Shown: positions 14,936 through 28,095 of the stretch, in pieces | Position numbering within the stretch: the stretch's first letter is position 1 | Layout of the letters: the number at the start of each line of letters is the position of its first letter | Assembly (NCBI GenBank): GCA_013433145.1 | Contig: CM024172.1 | Span: 1,610,501 to 1,674,500 of the forward strand | Direction: 5' to 3' | Length of the DNA stretch: 64,000 bases | DNA from: Ascaris suum | Lineage: Eukaryota; Nematoda; Chromadorea; Rhabditida; Ascarididae | The notes under the pieces: model-generated | Told to the model about the DNA's origin: nothing | What the model saw: only the letters and a program-made list of their open reading frames with translations | The model's database searches: none | Translations under genes and position numbers: made by a program

Positions 14936-15130
14936 AGGGTATATAAGGACCGCTACTTGCCCACTCTATTCAGTTCTTTCGTTCGCTCATCGTCGTATTT
15001 TCTTTAGTGGTGTTACTTTGCGTCAGGTGATTGTGAACTAAAGTGGAGTCGTGCGGTGACTATTAAAAGTTGTGTTTTATGCGGGTGCTCGATAAAAATC
15101 GGTGACCCGAAAAGGAGTTCGGGTCGTTAC
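14936..15130 (+). promoter_or_regulatory. TATA/initiator core-promoter-like element, possibly an LTR remnant
   Basis: TATATAAGG near 14940 is followed about 25-30 nt later by a TCAGTT initiator-like site and a GC-richer transcribed-looking leader. Near 15100 there is a CGGTGACCCG motif, which resembles the sequence just after the 5' LTR of some BEL/Pao retrotransposons (from memory). A short open frame starts with ATG at 15144 and stops after about 30 codons. I see no gag, pol or second LTR. It could instead be an ordinary promoter of the downstream receptor gene. Confidence 0.25.
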
Positions 15131-15807
15131 AAAATTCCTAACGATGGCCATACGTACCAGTAATATTCGTTCGGTCCAGCGCATCGGTGCCGTTGCGTCT
15201 CAGGGGATACTTCGTGGAGGGATGGTCATGTCGTAACATGACGTTTATTAAAAATCACCTCCTGAGGTTGGATGTTCTTTCGGGGGAAGAGCGTTTTTTG
15301 AAATTGGGTCGAGTTTATATAAGTAATTGTGAAGGGATGTGTACAGAGACCGATGAAGGAGATTTATCCAGACATCGCCGTCAATATGGTCTTCGTTTGG
15401 AGTTGAGATCTGATCAAGCCTAGTGGAATGCTCGTATTGCACCACCAATTCACCTCTTTTTGAGGCGATAAGTGTTTGCATCCGAACATCAAGCAGCTGA
15501 CATATTAGCTGGGGCTATAAAGCCGAAACAAGTCTAATTAGCGATGCCAGGCCACGTTCCTTTGTTAGAAGAACTTTATCGATTGTCAGTGCATTGTGCT
15601 TACATGCGACTGTACCTCAGATAACTTCGTACAGAAGTGGTGGCATTTTCTTCCTTTGAATGAAATATCATGTGCTTTAGAGATGATTGGCTGCACGAGG
15701 CAATAATCAAAAATGCTATAACATCCTTATTCAGATTCCTTCAGAATGCTGTTGTCATTTTGGACGTCAGGATTTTGAGCTCTAGCTCATACTTGAATGT
15801 TTTGCAG

Positions 15808-18800
15808 TGAACTGCGATGAAGAAGTGGATGCACCAGTGGACAATACGTTTCCTTTGCCAGGAGCTGCACACGACATCCGGGTGGAGCCATTCGCACGTG
15901 CGATGCCTAGACGATCGCAGCAGAAATATCAGCTCTCGGTGGATATATCATGGCAGATGCCTCCAAATAGTTAGTCTTTACACTTTTTCTACGGATCTTA
16001 ATTGCCCTATTTGTCTGAATTAAGTGAAGGTGATGTCTGCCTTATCTGTTCAGCCGAACCTCTAATTCAGACTTGCAGCTTTAAATAATATTTTATGAGA
16101 TTAGCTTTCGGGGACAAGGTTTATAAGAAAACCCGAAAAAAATGGAGAGATGGCCGATAACGCCACACCTCCTGAAAAGTCCAGGATGAGGCTTCCTTTT
16201 TTTGGTCCTCAAATTTTCCCGCTCCTCGCACAACAATGTCTGCAAATAAGTGTCACAATTTGCTCCCATTATCTGATCATCATTTCAGAATTGATACACT
16301 TTTTTTGTCGTTGCACTGGGATGTGATCGGTGCCCGTGGTTTCCATAATCACGATGATGTGCTCAAAATTACCTATAATATATGGATATGGGTGATATTC
16401 TTCTGAAATCTCTCCAATAGTTTCAATTGTAGGGACTGGAGCAGTTTCCATGCTGTGTTCGAGTAGGATTATCGCTGCGGATAGAATTTTGAATTTCTGC
16501 ACGGATTTTCAGTTGTAGAAACTCCGCCTTCAAACGATAGCTCTATGCATAATTGTTTTGTTTATGTGTATGAAACGTTAACCAAATTATTAGCGCTCAT
16601 TATTCACACACGAAACAACCAATATTTATTACCAAAAGAGTCGAATCTTACTATCTAATGGGATTGAAATTTTCGTCTTATGTATGAGAAAAAAAAGTGG
16701 TTTTCAAGAATCAATTAGATTTAATAATTATTCATAGTATTTTTCGCCTCTCTTTCGGAGGTTTTGTATTTACTAATGATCTATAATCGTCTAATAACTC
16801 CTCTAAATAATATCTTTGAATAATTATATGAATTTTAAGATTCAACTTCTTTATTGGATGCATTTTTCCTCGAAATTAATGGGAAAGGAGGCATTGCGAA
16901 CGTCGATCGTTCATGCTTTTTTCTCAATGTAACCGACTCAATGTGGACTATAGAGATGATTTCCTCTTCAGTAAGTATATTCTTTTTAAATTTCTTTTTA
17001 TAATCATTTTCTCGTTATTAGTTTCATAATTCTTTAAAAAGATTTATTTCTTTTGATTATTGAATTCACTTCAAATAATACATCTTATTTGATTATGAAG
17101 TGATTGAAAAGAAAGAAAAAAAATGCCTTTCTATAGAAAATTCGTTTAAAAAAAATTAACTTCAAATAAATATCACATATAATATTGATAATATTATCGA
17201 TAGCGAAAAAAAAAAGAAAGAAAGAAATTCCTCAAGAAAGAAATCGCAATGAATTGTTTCATTAGTTTGTTCAGAGGTAAATTTTCATCGATGCGTTAAG
17301 CAATATTTGAAAATATTCATTACTTTATGGCTATAATTGTTAGCCTAATTGAAACAAGCATAATAAATGAAACACCTAATTTCGTTGCTAAAAAAAATCT
17401 ACTCAATTCATTCTTAGGTGAATAATTTCTCTCTCTGGTGCTACTCCTTCTGCGATTCTCGATGATTAATCTCACCTTATAACTGAAATAAATGTTATGA
17501 TATATTTAAATGATATCTACGATAGGCTTTTATATTTTAGCCTCGTTTTCATTTCTCAACCGAAAATATTTTCGAATTCGGTCGTATTTATGACGTCATC
17601 TTGACAAGCCTACCAAGATCGAACTCTTCACAACAAAGCGTTATCAAGCATGTCACTATGCCCCGTCATCCAGGTGCTATTTCGTTTTTCAGCTCACTTT
17701 TCTTCACTTTTTCGTCATTGCCGTTTCATGCACTTTTTTTTTTCTTGACATATGATAATGGAATGTATCGAGGATCGCTAACATTTCTATTTTATAAGCC
17801 ATAAGGGAAATGGATTTCTATTCGTTTGGCAGCAAATAGATGCCTTATTGCTTCTATGTTAAATCAGAAAAAAAAAAAACCTCTCGAAGCTCTATTACAA
17901 CATTTTGCGCTTAGAAAATCAATACTTTCGAATGAAACATTGCTACTCGTCATATAATTTTGCGATGAATATTCACTAAGATACTCATCAACTATTAAAA
18001 TCTATCAAAGTAATCTATTTGTTCACTTATTCATCTATTTAATTAATATTCGCACTTTTCGTTTATCAATGCTAATTGCAAACCAATCGAATTTATCTAT
18101 CACTGTGGTTGTTTATCGTCTAGTTATTAAAATCTATCACTACTTTTTGGAGGTAATTAACGGCGATCATTTAGCATTGTTTTAGGCCAGTCATTTTAAG
18201 CGACTCCCCATCTGCTTTCAAACAAATCAACTTCGATGGTCATTATATTGTTTATAGATTTCCACATTTTCTGTTGTAGGCCGATTTGTTTTCATGCAAA
18301 ATTTTTACTCCCTCCTTATCATTTCAACTCCCCCGTTATCTTTTTTTAACGTATGAGAGCACAATTAAGAGATGAGTCGAAATGATGAGTATATCTCAAC
18401 CATGGACTAGCTAGTGTTCAGTGTACTTTTTTTTTCATCATTTCATTTGCTAAGAGCCTTCTTCGATGTGATCAGATAAGTTTTTGAAGCCATAGATCTT
18501 TGATAAGAATTACCACAATTGTGGACTCTAACGCATCCGAGAAATTAGATCCGGATCCTCTAATTAAAAACTCATTGATGTTAGCTAAAAATCCAATAGC
18601 GAGAATGTGTTGATTAATTTACTAATTTAAAAAAAAAATTTCCACCTTAGTTTTCATTATTAATTGAAAAGAAAATATCATCGAATTGTGGGTGATTGTT
18701 TTTTTTTTTAATCGTTAGCCAAAGTTCTCTTCTTTTTTTTTCATTCATCTAGGCTTTTATCGAATCGAAAATATTATATTTGAGATGGCATTTAATTGAT

Positions 18801-21800
18801 ATATAATGATAAAGTATGATTTAATTAATATAATGATAAAGTATGGTTGTATTATTGATAAAGTTAAGTAAATTATTCAAAAATGTGACGTTTATGATGA
18901 GCGATTATTGAATTTAGCCGATTCGATAATGAAAATTTTCATTTAATGGGCAAACGATCGTTTCGCTTTGCAATTGCGCTTTTCGCTAAAATATTGTATA
19001 GGATTTACAACAAAAAAAAAGGAAAGAAACCTTTTCATCGATAGGAATGCCATCCATCTGGGAATATCGTCGAAACGGACAATCGACCGAACTAGCTAAA
19101 TACAAAATGCAGCAACATTTTTTTGCCTTTTAATTTATCCGATTGATGAACATCAGCGGCGTTATATTCTGAGGACGTAAAAACGATAAGTATACGTCGG
19201 AAAAAGATTGAGATGCCCTCAAAATAGGAGCAAAAGGCTCTCTTATCATATTAGCAGATGCTTTTCTTATCATATCATAAATTCCTACTTTCATTTACCA
19301 GTATAAAACAGATGCTTATAGCTTCGAAAATTCCTTATTCTTAATTTTTCCATATTTTTCATTCATTAAATTCATAATTTAAAATAAAATTTCTTCATAA
19401 ATTTTTTATTATTTTCACTATTTGCATATGTTTATATTAATCAGTAAAATGCAAATTCTCTTTCACTCGGCTATCATTAGAAATTTTACTATCGGAAAGA
19501 ACGTTAAAGAAATCCACATATGTAAATCTCATCATATCATATATTATTCAAATATTATCTACAAATAATAGCGGATGGCAAATATTTTCATCAATATTTT
19601 TCATCTATACTCATCAAAAAAAATTTCCATAGAATGCCGCAATATTTTCATAAAGAAATATCAAATTTATTACTAAATTTTTCGAATTTTAAAATTTTCT
19701 CGAATTTATTTCTTCGAGAAATTGTCGTTATTTTATCGATCGAATTACTCGATGAGTTTATCGAAAGTTCGCTCACTCAATAAAATCATCTAAATGTTTT
19801 ATTCTTTCTAATAGCTATTTGCCCGAATTTACAGATTAGATTGGCAATTGGATTAGTCATATCATCTTGTGATATACATCAAATTTTAATCTATAGGTCA
19901 AATATATCCCACCGATTGGACGGTAAAATCTGTTTTTGAAGCAAATAATCTCCATAAAGTTGCAAAAAAGATATCCCGGAGATGGAGCACATGAAATAGT
20001 GACTTTCCAATTGCAAAAGGTAGAATATGTGGTATGCAACGATGCAATCAGTGAATACTTTTAATTGGCATATATTTGCAATAGAAATATGAAGAGGTGC
20101 TATAAATAGTAAAAAGATCTATATTGGTTATACTGTGATAGATATTCTAATAAAGATCTCAAAATGGCTTTCCAATAGCAAAAATCGACGACAGTGTTGT
20201 TTTCAGGGAGAATTTCATTTAATTGCAACGTTTAGGCAACATTCTGTGAATTGCATAACGAGCATCGAATTTCATTTCAATTTATGCACAACTTCAACGC
20301 TTTACACCTTAATTTCCACAGTATTACTGAGTAGCGTTAGTTTGCAATATGTGTGAACTTTGCAATATTGCAAAAAAAGTAGCATTGCTTTGCAATATGA
20401 TCAGCACCATCTAAAGTAATCGTAGATCTATTCGAAACGTGATATTTATTTGCAGAGCTCAATAAGACATTATCGGATCCGTCTTTCGACTGTTCGAAAT
20501 ATTGTAAGTTTCTATTTTGCTGCATCTCTTACATATCAGCTATGCAGATCACTCTTGAAATGGACCTCCATAACACCTGAACAGTGTTCAGTCCCAGTAA
20601 AGTGTCGTTGAGATAATTTTTGGCTTGAGAGGCCAAGTTCCAGCGGCTGCCGAGCAACCTAAATATTGCCCCGACTTTGTTGCTATGTTTTATTGTTTCT
20701 TATGGTATGGCTTACGATCATTTGTGCTTCCTCGTAGCGAAGCCCATGGCGGCTCTGTTATGAAGATTTTTATGATTCTGAGGGCGTCCGAAATTTTCTG
20801 GTTGTGTTCGCTCGTTTGTGATGGAGATCGGCCATTCCAAAAGCTTCAGAATTCGTTAAAAAGCCTCGCTTATGGAGGAGCTGTCTCGAGAGTGGAGCAA
20901 CTTTCGGAGCTTTACAGCGTGTCAATCAGTGGGAATTTCCGAAGACTCTACTGATTCCCTGCAACGTTTTAACGGCCGGGTGGACGCCGTTGGGGGGGGG
21001 GGGGGGGGATGGGGAGTGAGACGCGGATTGCTATCGTTTACAATTGATAAATGCCAATTTTGAGAATTCCATGAAATTAGAGATCACAGAATTGTTTGCA
21101 ATAATTATTGCTTTTTTTAGATTCTTTGACGGCAATAACCGTTTCGCGAGTTATAAATATGGCACATGACTTAAAAGTTTTGAATAAAATTTTTGACCTA
21201 TCTGCTTCACCTTTAGCGCCATTAATAAAATGAGGTTTTGATCAAATATTTCATAAAAGTAAGTAAGATTTCTGCCCTATAAAGTAAGAAGTAAAGAAGA
21301 AAATTTCTTGACGTTGCCTATACTTCGAAAATGTGTAATTAATTCACCAAGATTTATTGTAATGTGAAGTTCTACGCTCATTATTGCATTTAGCACTTAG
21401 AGCCGATTCCATCATTAAATTTTCTGAATGAGACAATTTCATCGCCAAAAGATGCGATTGAAAAATCGCTTCATTTCTGCTTCTTCATTCACGGGTACTC
21501 TTTGCCCCGAAATATGAGCTCTATTATATAACGATGAAATGGACTCGCGTTTGTGCACATCTTTATCTTTGACTTATCCGCGGTGTTAAGGGGGATTCAA
21601 CTGTGCTTCGCAGTATATAGTCTCCAACTTCCTAGCAGGCGCTGAAAACCAAGCAGCGATGCAGCCATGGCAGGTTTATACTGCACTGATATTGCAGTTA
21701 GAGTGTTGATCGATAACCAAGATTCTCGTTGAATAAAAGTTTTGCTGATCGCTGCGAAGTGCGTCCCTCTTTGAGTGCTGTTAAACAGCATCATGTTGGC

Positions 21801-24800
21801 TGGGAAGTGGGACGGAACTGAACAGAAGAGAATCGCGTAAACTGTACTGTGACGTACGGTTGCAAGGACCATATAACAGTGTACAACACAGTACTATGCA
21901 GACGTATGTTGTAGTGTACAGAACAGTATTCTATAGTGGCCACTGTGGAATACACTTGAATGCAGTCGCACTGCGCCGAAGTAGTTGATTTTTTTTTTTT
22001 GGAAGAACATGACCACCTTGGAATGCCACTATACAACAGGTACAGCAAGCCGAATGCGCTATCTTTATCAGGTTGTTAGTACGTTTTAGCGAACCCACAT
22101 GCATCGAAATGGACAGCGGGTTTTCGTCGTATATTTGTACATCCATTGGCTCGGACGATACAGATTGAGTTCGTCGGAGCGCCCGCTCACTATTGCTTTG
22201 AGGCTTATGAGGTACGACTGAAAGACGAGACAGGATTGGATCTATTGTACAGCTCGATTATACCGGTCGAAGCGATGCGATCCGAAGTGATTGACAACAA
22301 TACCGTCCTGTTCGGAGAATACAACTTTACCGATCTCGAGGTTGATGATTTAGTCAATTGCTTCATAACTTATACCAAACTATATAATAGTGGGGATTAC
22401 GAGAAATCGCTGAACGAAGATTTCAGACTATTCGCCTTTCAAAAATGCAATCATTTTCTGCGAAAATCCCTTTCGGAGCTATTAAATAACGTGAGAATGA
22501 TATCCTCGTTGTATCATTGTGATATTGTAGTGTTGAGAAAGGTTTTGTTTCAGTGGAACTAGCGATCCATAGATGTGAATACCTGTTATGATCCATAGGA
22601 AGAAATTTTGCTCGATGTTAGTTCATCAATTTTCAACTGCACTCATCCATCAGCAATGGTGCAATTTTTTGTTGCTTATGTGTGAGGGCGTTGAGTTGTT
22701 GTAATGAAATAACAATGAGTATAGCAAATATACAGCATACTTGCAAACGTCACCGAAAGTCTTTGAGCTTATGTGGCGCTCTAGCCGCAGAGTACGAGAA
22801 GAATTCAAATATTAGAGCGGTGTTTGTTAGAAATTAAGGTTCTTTATCGGAGATGCGTTATAGATAATGAGGTTTCCAGATTGTCGAACTGCTAACTAAA
22901 GATAGTATTTGACGGCTGATGAAAAAGCCAAAATTCTTACAGTCTATGAGCAGTCAAGAAAATGTGAGCTGGATAGAGCATTGTTATGTGGAAATTCAAG
23001 ATCTTCGTTTGAGGAAATCCCAAGGTGATCTCTTTTTCATGCATTTTTTGGTACTTTAGCGTCATCAAGGACCCTAACCGATCTACGAGTGCTTCCGGAA
23101 TTTTGCTCCTAACTAAGAAATCGTCCCCAGTGGAACCGAAGAATTGAGTGCTTATAGGTGGAACGCGACTATGTGCCGTCGGTGATTCCCATCGAGCGTG
23201 CCGATGACGGGCGATGCCTATGTCCAGTGAGCGGTAATAATCCATTTGATAACCGTGTTATATGCTCATGCATAGCTGCCGACTGGAAAAAAGTACGCCT
23301 TCACAGTAAGTGCCTTTAATATATGCTTACACTGCTGTTTAAAAGTGACTATTTTTTTCTTCTCACATTATGAGACGGTCTAATTTAATGTTCGATTGTG
23401 ACCACTCAAGCATCTGAGATTGCAAAGGATTCCCTCAGAATGGTTTATCGCTCGTCGCTGTCCTCATATGAAGGTGATTCGCACACCTTTAAAAGACATC
23501 ACCATCCAACTACATCTTTTTTTGACGACTAAGAACCCTTCTAGGCCAAAGCCCAACGTGAAGCAAACATAAATATTCTTTTATGCCAACGAGACAACAT
23601 CAACTTCGCCTCATTTTTGTAGATTCCAAGTTTCCATAAGGACATAATAACCAACAGATAAAAATGTAGTATATGATTTTTACAAAAGATTCCACTGAAA
23701 AAAAAAACGACAGGGTTGGAGCGACCGACACCGCCACCTATGATACCTGAGTTGAACGGCACATTGGTCGAAGCGACGCCACGCAAAGACACCGACACTT
23801 TTTGGTGCGTATTTCATTCATTACAATGTTGCAACTCTTTACAGGCATTTTTTTTCCATACTTTCATATAAAAATGCTCGTCTGATACATAGAGTTCCTT
23901 TAACGAATAAAATTCTACCACGCAGATTGCTTGCTTTTTGACTAGGACTGGGTTAATGAACTTGGGAAAGCAATTATTACGATATGATACTCCGTTCCCG
24001 ACATATCGCCAATCGGATTTTTCGCCTACCTTTACCCCCCCCCCCCCCCCCCCCCCCCACTCATCCGCTTGAGATCGGAACCATGGCTTTCACGCATGTC
24101 ACGATGATCCATTTTGTTGAGCGAAAGACACGAGAGAGGAGGAGTATTGTCGAAGCAGAACCACCTATTCGAGAGTATAATAAGTGGAGACAATTTATCC
24201 GCTGCCAGTATGCCTATTAAGATGATAAGGAAGTGATGCTCAATCTACAATTGCATTTTGTTTATAATTCAATAAAATGCAGAGTTTTAGGACAGTTGTT
24301 ATATTGAGTGTGCTTATCAGTTCTCTATTATTATTATCACTGATCGTTTATGCTCTCTATGTGTTTTATCGACGATATCGTACTCATGGGAAAACTGTAC
24401 GTATTCGTTTTGTTTCGGATCGAACTCGATCGTCTGATGTTCTAACACCGTCGTCGGTTAGCCAGACACCTCTTATACACATCTGTAAGTTCTTTTTGTC
24501 GTTTTTCTTTATTGTTTTGGCATACGAACATATTTCAATACTTTACAGTGGATTTATAGTGACAGTTAGCTGCACTTGCTTGTGCCCATTGTTTTGACAG
24601 CATGGTTATCAGCATCTTTGGGAAGTTCACTTATATATCTTTAAGCAGCGAAAGAAGTGATCGCTCACCATCGTATCATGAACGAGGAAAATAACGATTA
24701 ACATAGAGTGCAGTCATTTCTAACTTCTATATATAGAAGATATATACATTGGCGTATAATGTGTACGCACTGGCAAATCGGATAGAGTTTAGGAATGATG

Positions 24801-27201
24801 AGATAACGTTAACGAATTTCATTAACACCTTATCGGAAGAGTGGAGTCACCCATTACCAGTAACAGCATCCATTACACTATGTCCCAATCTAAATTTAAA
24901 ATTATGGATTGCAGACATTATGTAATTATTTTTTAATGCCATAAGGATAAACTTAATGCATGGTAATATTGCCTAGATATTGTGTAACTTATTTCCGGAT
25001 GGCATGAAGGAAAGGATTTTTCGAAATTGTGCGGTTATTGGTCAGACGTATTTGTCTAATGGTTCATTAATTTCAGTACGCCCAAACATTCTATTGGTCT
25101 ATTCGCACGATTGTTCGGCACATGAAGCGGCTGTTATTGCGCTTGCCGAATATCTCCGCGATGTGTTCAACTTCGAAGTCCATGTAAATTCATCTTTATT
25201 TTACTTTCATATATCAGAGCATTTAATCTTCCACCTCCCTTTACCCTTCTTAAGGTTTTTCATACCAGTTCATAGTTAGTACGTTTGTGATGCATTTTTC
25301 TTAGGGTTTTGTAACTTTCATTAGCCGATCCGTAACCTATGGTGATGAAGTGGGATGAAGTTTGTGGCTTTTTGTCTTGCCGTCAACATTTTTATTCTCT
25401 AGGCAAAATAAAGTGCTAGATATTCGTAAATCCGCAATGAGGTTAATAGATTTAGAGAGAAATTCCTTTCCCCTCCCACCCCCCCCCCCCCACACACACA
25501 CACATTTTCCCTCTAAATACCTGCATTTTCCTATTTTCGATCCAATTCATTTATTTGCTTTGGCCTTCTCCGGAATATCAAAATGCATATAAATACTTTC
25601 TTGCTTACCAGCTACCGCTGCTTCAAATTTTCGTTCTCATTTGCGAATTGTTGATGAGAAGCCCGACACTAATGCATTTTCCATTATATTTCATCCTATG
25701 ACGTGAAGTTGGACCTCAGTTCTATAAAGAAGTTTATCATCAATGATAGATTTACTTTGAGGTGGACGTTTGGGAGAGTGAAGAGATCGAGCGCAATCTC
25801 ATGGACTACATAAGTGCATCGATCATAAGCGCTGATAAAGTATTGGTGGTGAATTCTGTAGGTGCCCATTATCGTTATCAGAATAAAATCCAGCATGAGA
25901 TGCGTGTCGAACGGAAGCAACGTACACTCCACGACACACTTTTCGAGTCACAAATCGACCAAGCTCTCATGTAAATATCTTTTTTATCGCTCTTTTAGCT
26001 CTTTTCAACTATTTTCATAGCCTCAAAGTAGATTTGAGCTTTAATTGAAAGATATCTAGCGAAATGACACTGTGATCATCGATGATTCTTTCCAACAAAC
26101 TAATTAAGAAGATTTGAAGGCGAAAATGTTGTCGTATAATAAAATACACAGGTATGAGTCGAGAAGAAATTGAAACTAAAAGTACTATATAACAAAATAT
26201 GTAGGTATGAGTGTCGTTGTATTACGAAATATACAGTTATGAGTCTAAAAAAGGTCGAAAATAATGGTATTGTGTAACAAAGTACAAAGATATGAGTTTA
26301 AATATTAAAAGACCGCCATTTATCGCCAATCTAGTTGCATTGTTTTGTGTTTTGCAGGCATCCATGTGTGGTTTCGGTGCGCTTTACCTACACGCCTTAT
26401 TCAATGGTCCTGCCGCCGTTAAGCTTTTCTTTGCAGTATATCTTACCCGATAATCTTGCGCCCCTTTTATCCAATCTCAGTGACACGAATATGAAGTCGG
26501 ATCCACGATTATTCAACTATAATGCGGCACAAGTGCGGCTCAACTCGGCGGTTTCACGAATGGCCACTCTGGTGGCGTCTGACCCGAACTGGTTTGAACA
26601 TTCTCATCATCGGGTGCCGCGGATATTTTCAACGCTTGCAAAGCCTACTCCTCTTGCTATAGCTAATGGTGATATGCATTTGACGCCTGGTAATGAACCA
26701 GTTCATAATCCAGTTGCGACTAAGACAGACATTGCAGAGTCTCAGAGTCTCAATGAACAACGAAATGAGCTGACACAAGCTGAGCCTATCAAGCAGCAAG
26801 CAGTTAAAATTGCTCCACTTGAACCAGCTGTACAACCTTCAATCGAAACACAACATGAAGAAATTGCCGCTGTGCCAAGTACAGCACAACCAGATACGGC
26901 AGCAACATCGTACTTCCCGACGGCGGAAGTGTCGAATGAAAACACTTGCAATGTTGTTGCGGAGAAAATAGAGATGCGGCCAAGTAAAGATGCCAAGCAT
27001 CGATATCCCGTATCGGCGAATGCTACCGTCGATTTAGAGCCACAGACAAAGTTGCCGCTACTTGACAATTCGTCACAACTCATCGAAAATATCGCACTTA
27101 GCGAAGAGGTGATGCCAAGCGCTAAGCAGAACGGACAAGTCAATGGCCTAGTGGGAAGGTTCGTCAAAGGTTCATATCGCACAGCGATTCGGGTCTTATA
27201 G
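15808..27201 (+). CDS. IL-17-receptor-like protein: ectodomain, one membrane segment, SEFIR domain (5' end missing)
   Basis: Exons in matching phase: 15808-15969, 16840-16970, 17609-17673 (weak), 18186-18249 (weak), 20738-20813, 22090-22490, 23158-23292, 23411-23473, 23722-23804 (start uncertain), 24291-24484, 25077-25183, 25762-25970 and 26358-27201 (stop TAG). The model totals about 843 residues without the start exon or signal peptide, which I did not find. The ectodomain is fnIII/IL-17R-like (YQLSVDISWQMPP, RSCFFLNVTDSMWT) and includes a Cys-rich CLC...CSC piece. Exon 24291-24484 holds the membrane helix (TVVILSVLISSLLLLSLIVY) followed by Arg-rich cytoplasmic sequence. The next three exons form the SEFIR domain: box-1-like RPNILLVYSHDCSAHE, then VDVWESEEIERN, ADKVLVVNS, and YILPDNLAPLL. 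The last exon adds a tail of about 200 residues, low-complexity and rich in Ala, Pro, Gln and Glu. SEFIR domains bind SEFIR adaptors (Act1/ACTL-1 type) in IL-17 signalling; C. elegans ILCR-1 and ILCR-2 are the expected relatives. Which one this matches is not settled. Confidence 0.88.
26143..26300 (+). repeat. Degenerate tandem repeat in the last intron of the IL-17R-like gene
   Basis: About four diverged copies of a unit ending in a motif like AAATAYACAGGTATGAGT, spaced 35-60 nt apart, between the exon ending at 25970 and the one starting at 26358. The copies end near 26160, 26210, 26242 and 26297. Some contain a CAG/GTATGAG string that looks like an exon edge. Confidence 0.6.
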
Positions 27202-27706
27202 CCGATATGGACAGTATTGATGTTTCCTCCTAGAGGTCAGTTTTATGTGATTGCGCATTGCTAACGCATATATGACTACAACTTACAAGCTTTTCGATAA
27301 TTTATCGTAGAAATGCAATAACAAGTGGAATACCCGCAAAAACTTTAAAGGGAGTTAGAAGTATTTTGATTGCTTGCAATCGTTCTAATGGATTGCAAGT
27401 TGAGTAAAGAGCAAGTTTTGGAGCAATTTAAATAAGCAAGTTGTTATTATATCTAATGCAACAATTAGTGTTGAACGTTTACATATCTCGATACGAAAGT
27501 AATTCCACTCCATTCAAGTATCATCTGATAGTTTCGAAGAAAAGACTCATTTTCTCGTCGCTCTTATATTTTTGGTCGGAGAAAAAAGACTCGGAAATGA
27601 AAACGGATGATATTATTGATAGGTGCCGTCGAATGCGCAATTTGCATATTTGCATAAATCTTTTTTTTTTCGCTGATGACGTTCTCTCCATAAGATACGG
27701 GCATTT

Positions 27707-27752
27707 GTTTGTTTATTTGTTTGTTTGTTTGTTTGTTTGTTTGTTTGTTTGT
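27707..27752 (+). repeat. (TTTG)n microsatellite
   Basis: About eleven TTTG units downstream of the IL-17R-like gene. On the opposite strand it reads as a run of Gln-Thr-Asn-Lys, which creates false open frames. Confidence 0.95.
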
Positions 27753-28095
27753 TCGTTGTTGTACAAAAACGCGTGATCTTTGTTTTAAGTATTTCAATTG
27801 TATAATTTGGATATTTGTATCGAAGAAATAATATATAATGTTTGTAAGTGATTGTATTTTGTATTTTGTGCACAAAACATAACTGTTCATTGAGCAGCTT
27901 TATGTCTCTGTTTTTTTTCGCTGTGATTTTTGTGGGAAAGTACTACTTTTATGGCTTTGCGCCCCTTTTTGTATAGTAAATATACTTTTAACGATGTATA
28001 TACTCCGCTTTTCACCTTTGACCTTTTGGTCTATGATTCGCCTTTAGGTCATGCTTTAAACTACCGGAATTCTCGCCATCTAGTCAGCAGGTTTA

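Noticed and set aside
17601..17804. Open frame on the plus strand taken as a stand-alone gene
   Set aside because: Only the first 65 bases fit as a receptor exon, in another frame; the rest is T-rich intron.
20625..20954. 109-codon plus-strand open frame
   Set aside because: A different frame of the same stretch (20738-20813) joins in phase to the receptor exon at 22090.
21791..22048. Minus-strand open frame rich in Tyr, Ser and Val
   Set aside because: It comes from a TGTAC/CAGTGT-rich, partly palindromic stretch in an intron of the receptor gene.
26742..27182. 146-codon minus-strand open frame
   Set aside because: Antisense shadow of the low-complexity tail of the IL-17-receptor-like gene, which joins in phase to the SEFIR exons.
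27564..27890. Minus-strand open frame with Gln-Thr-Asn-Lys repeats
   Set aside because: It comes from the TTTG microsatellite.
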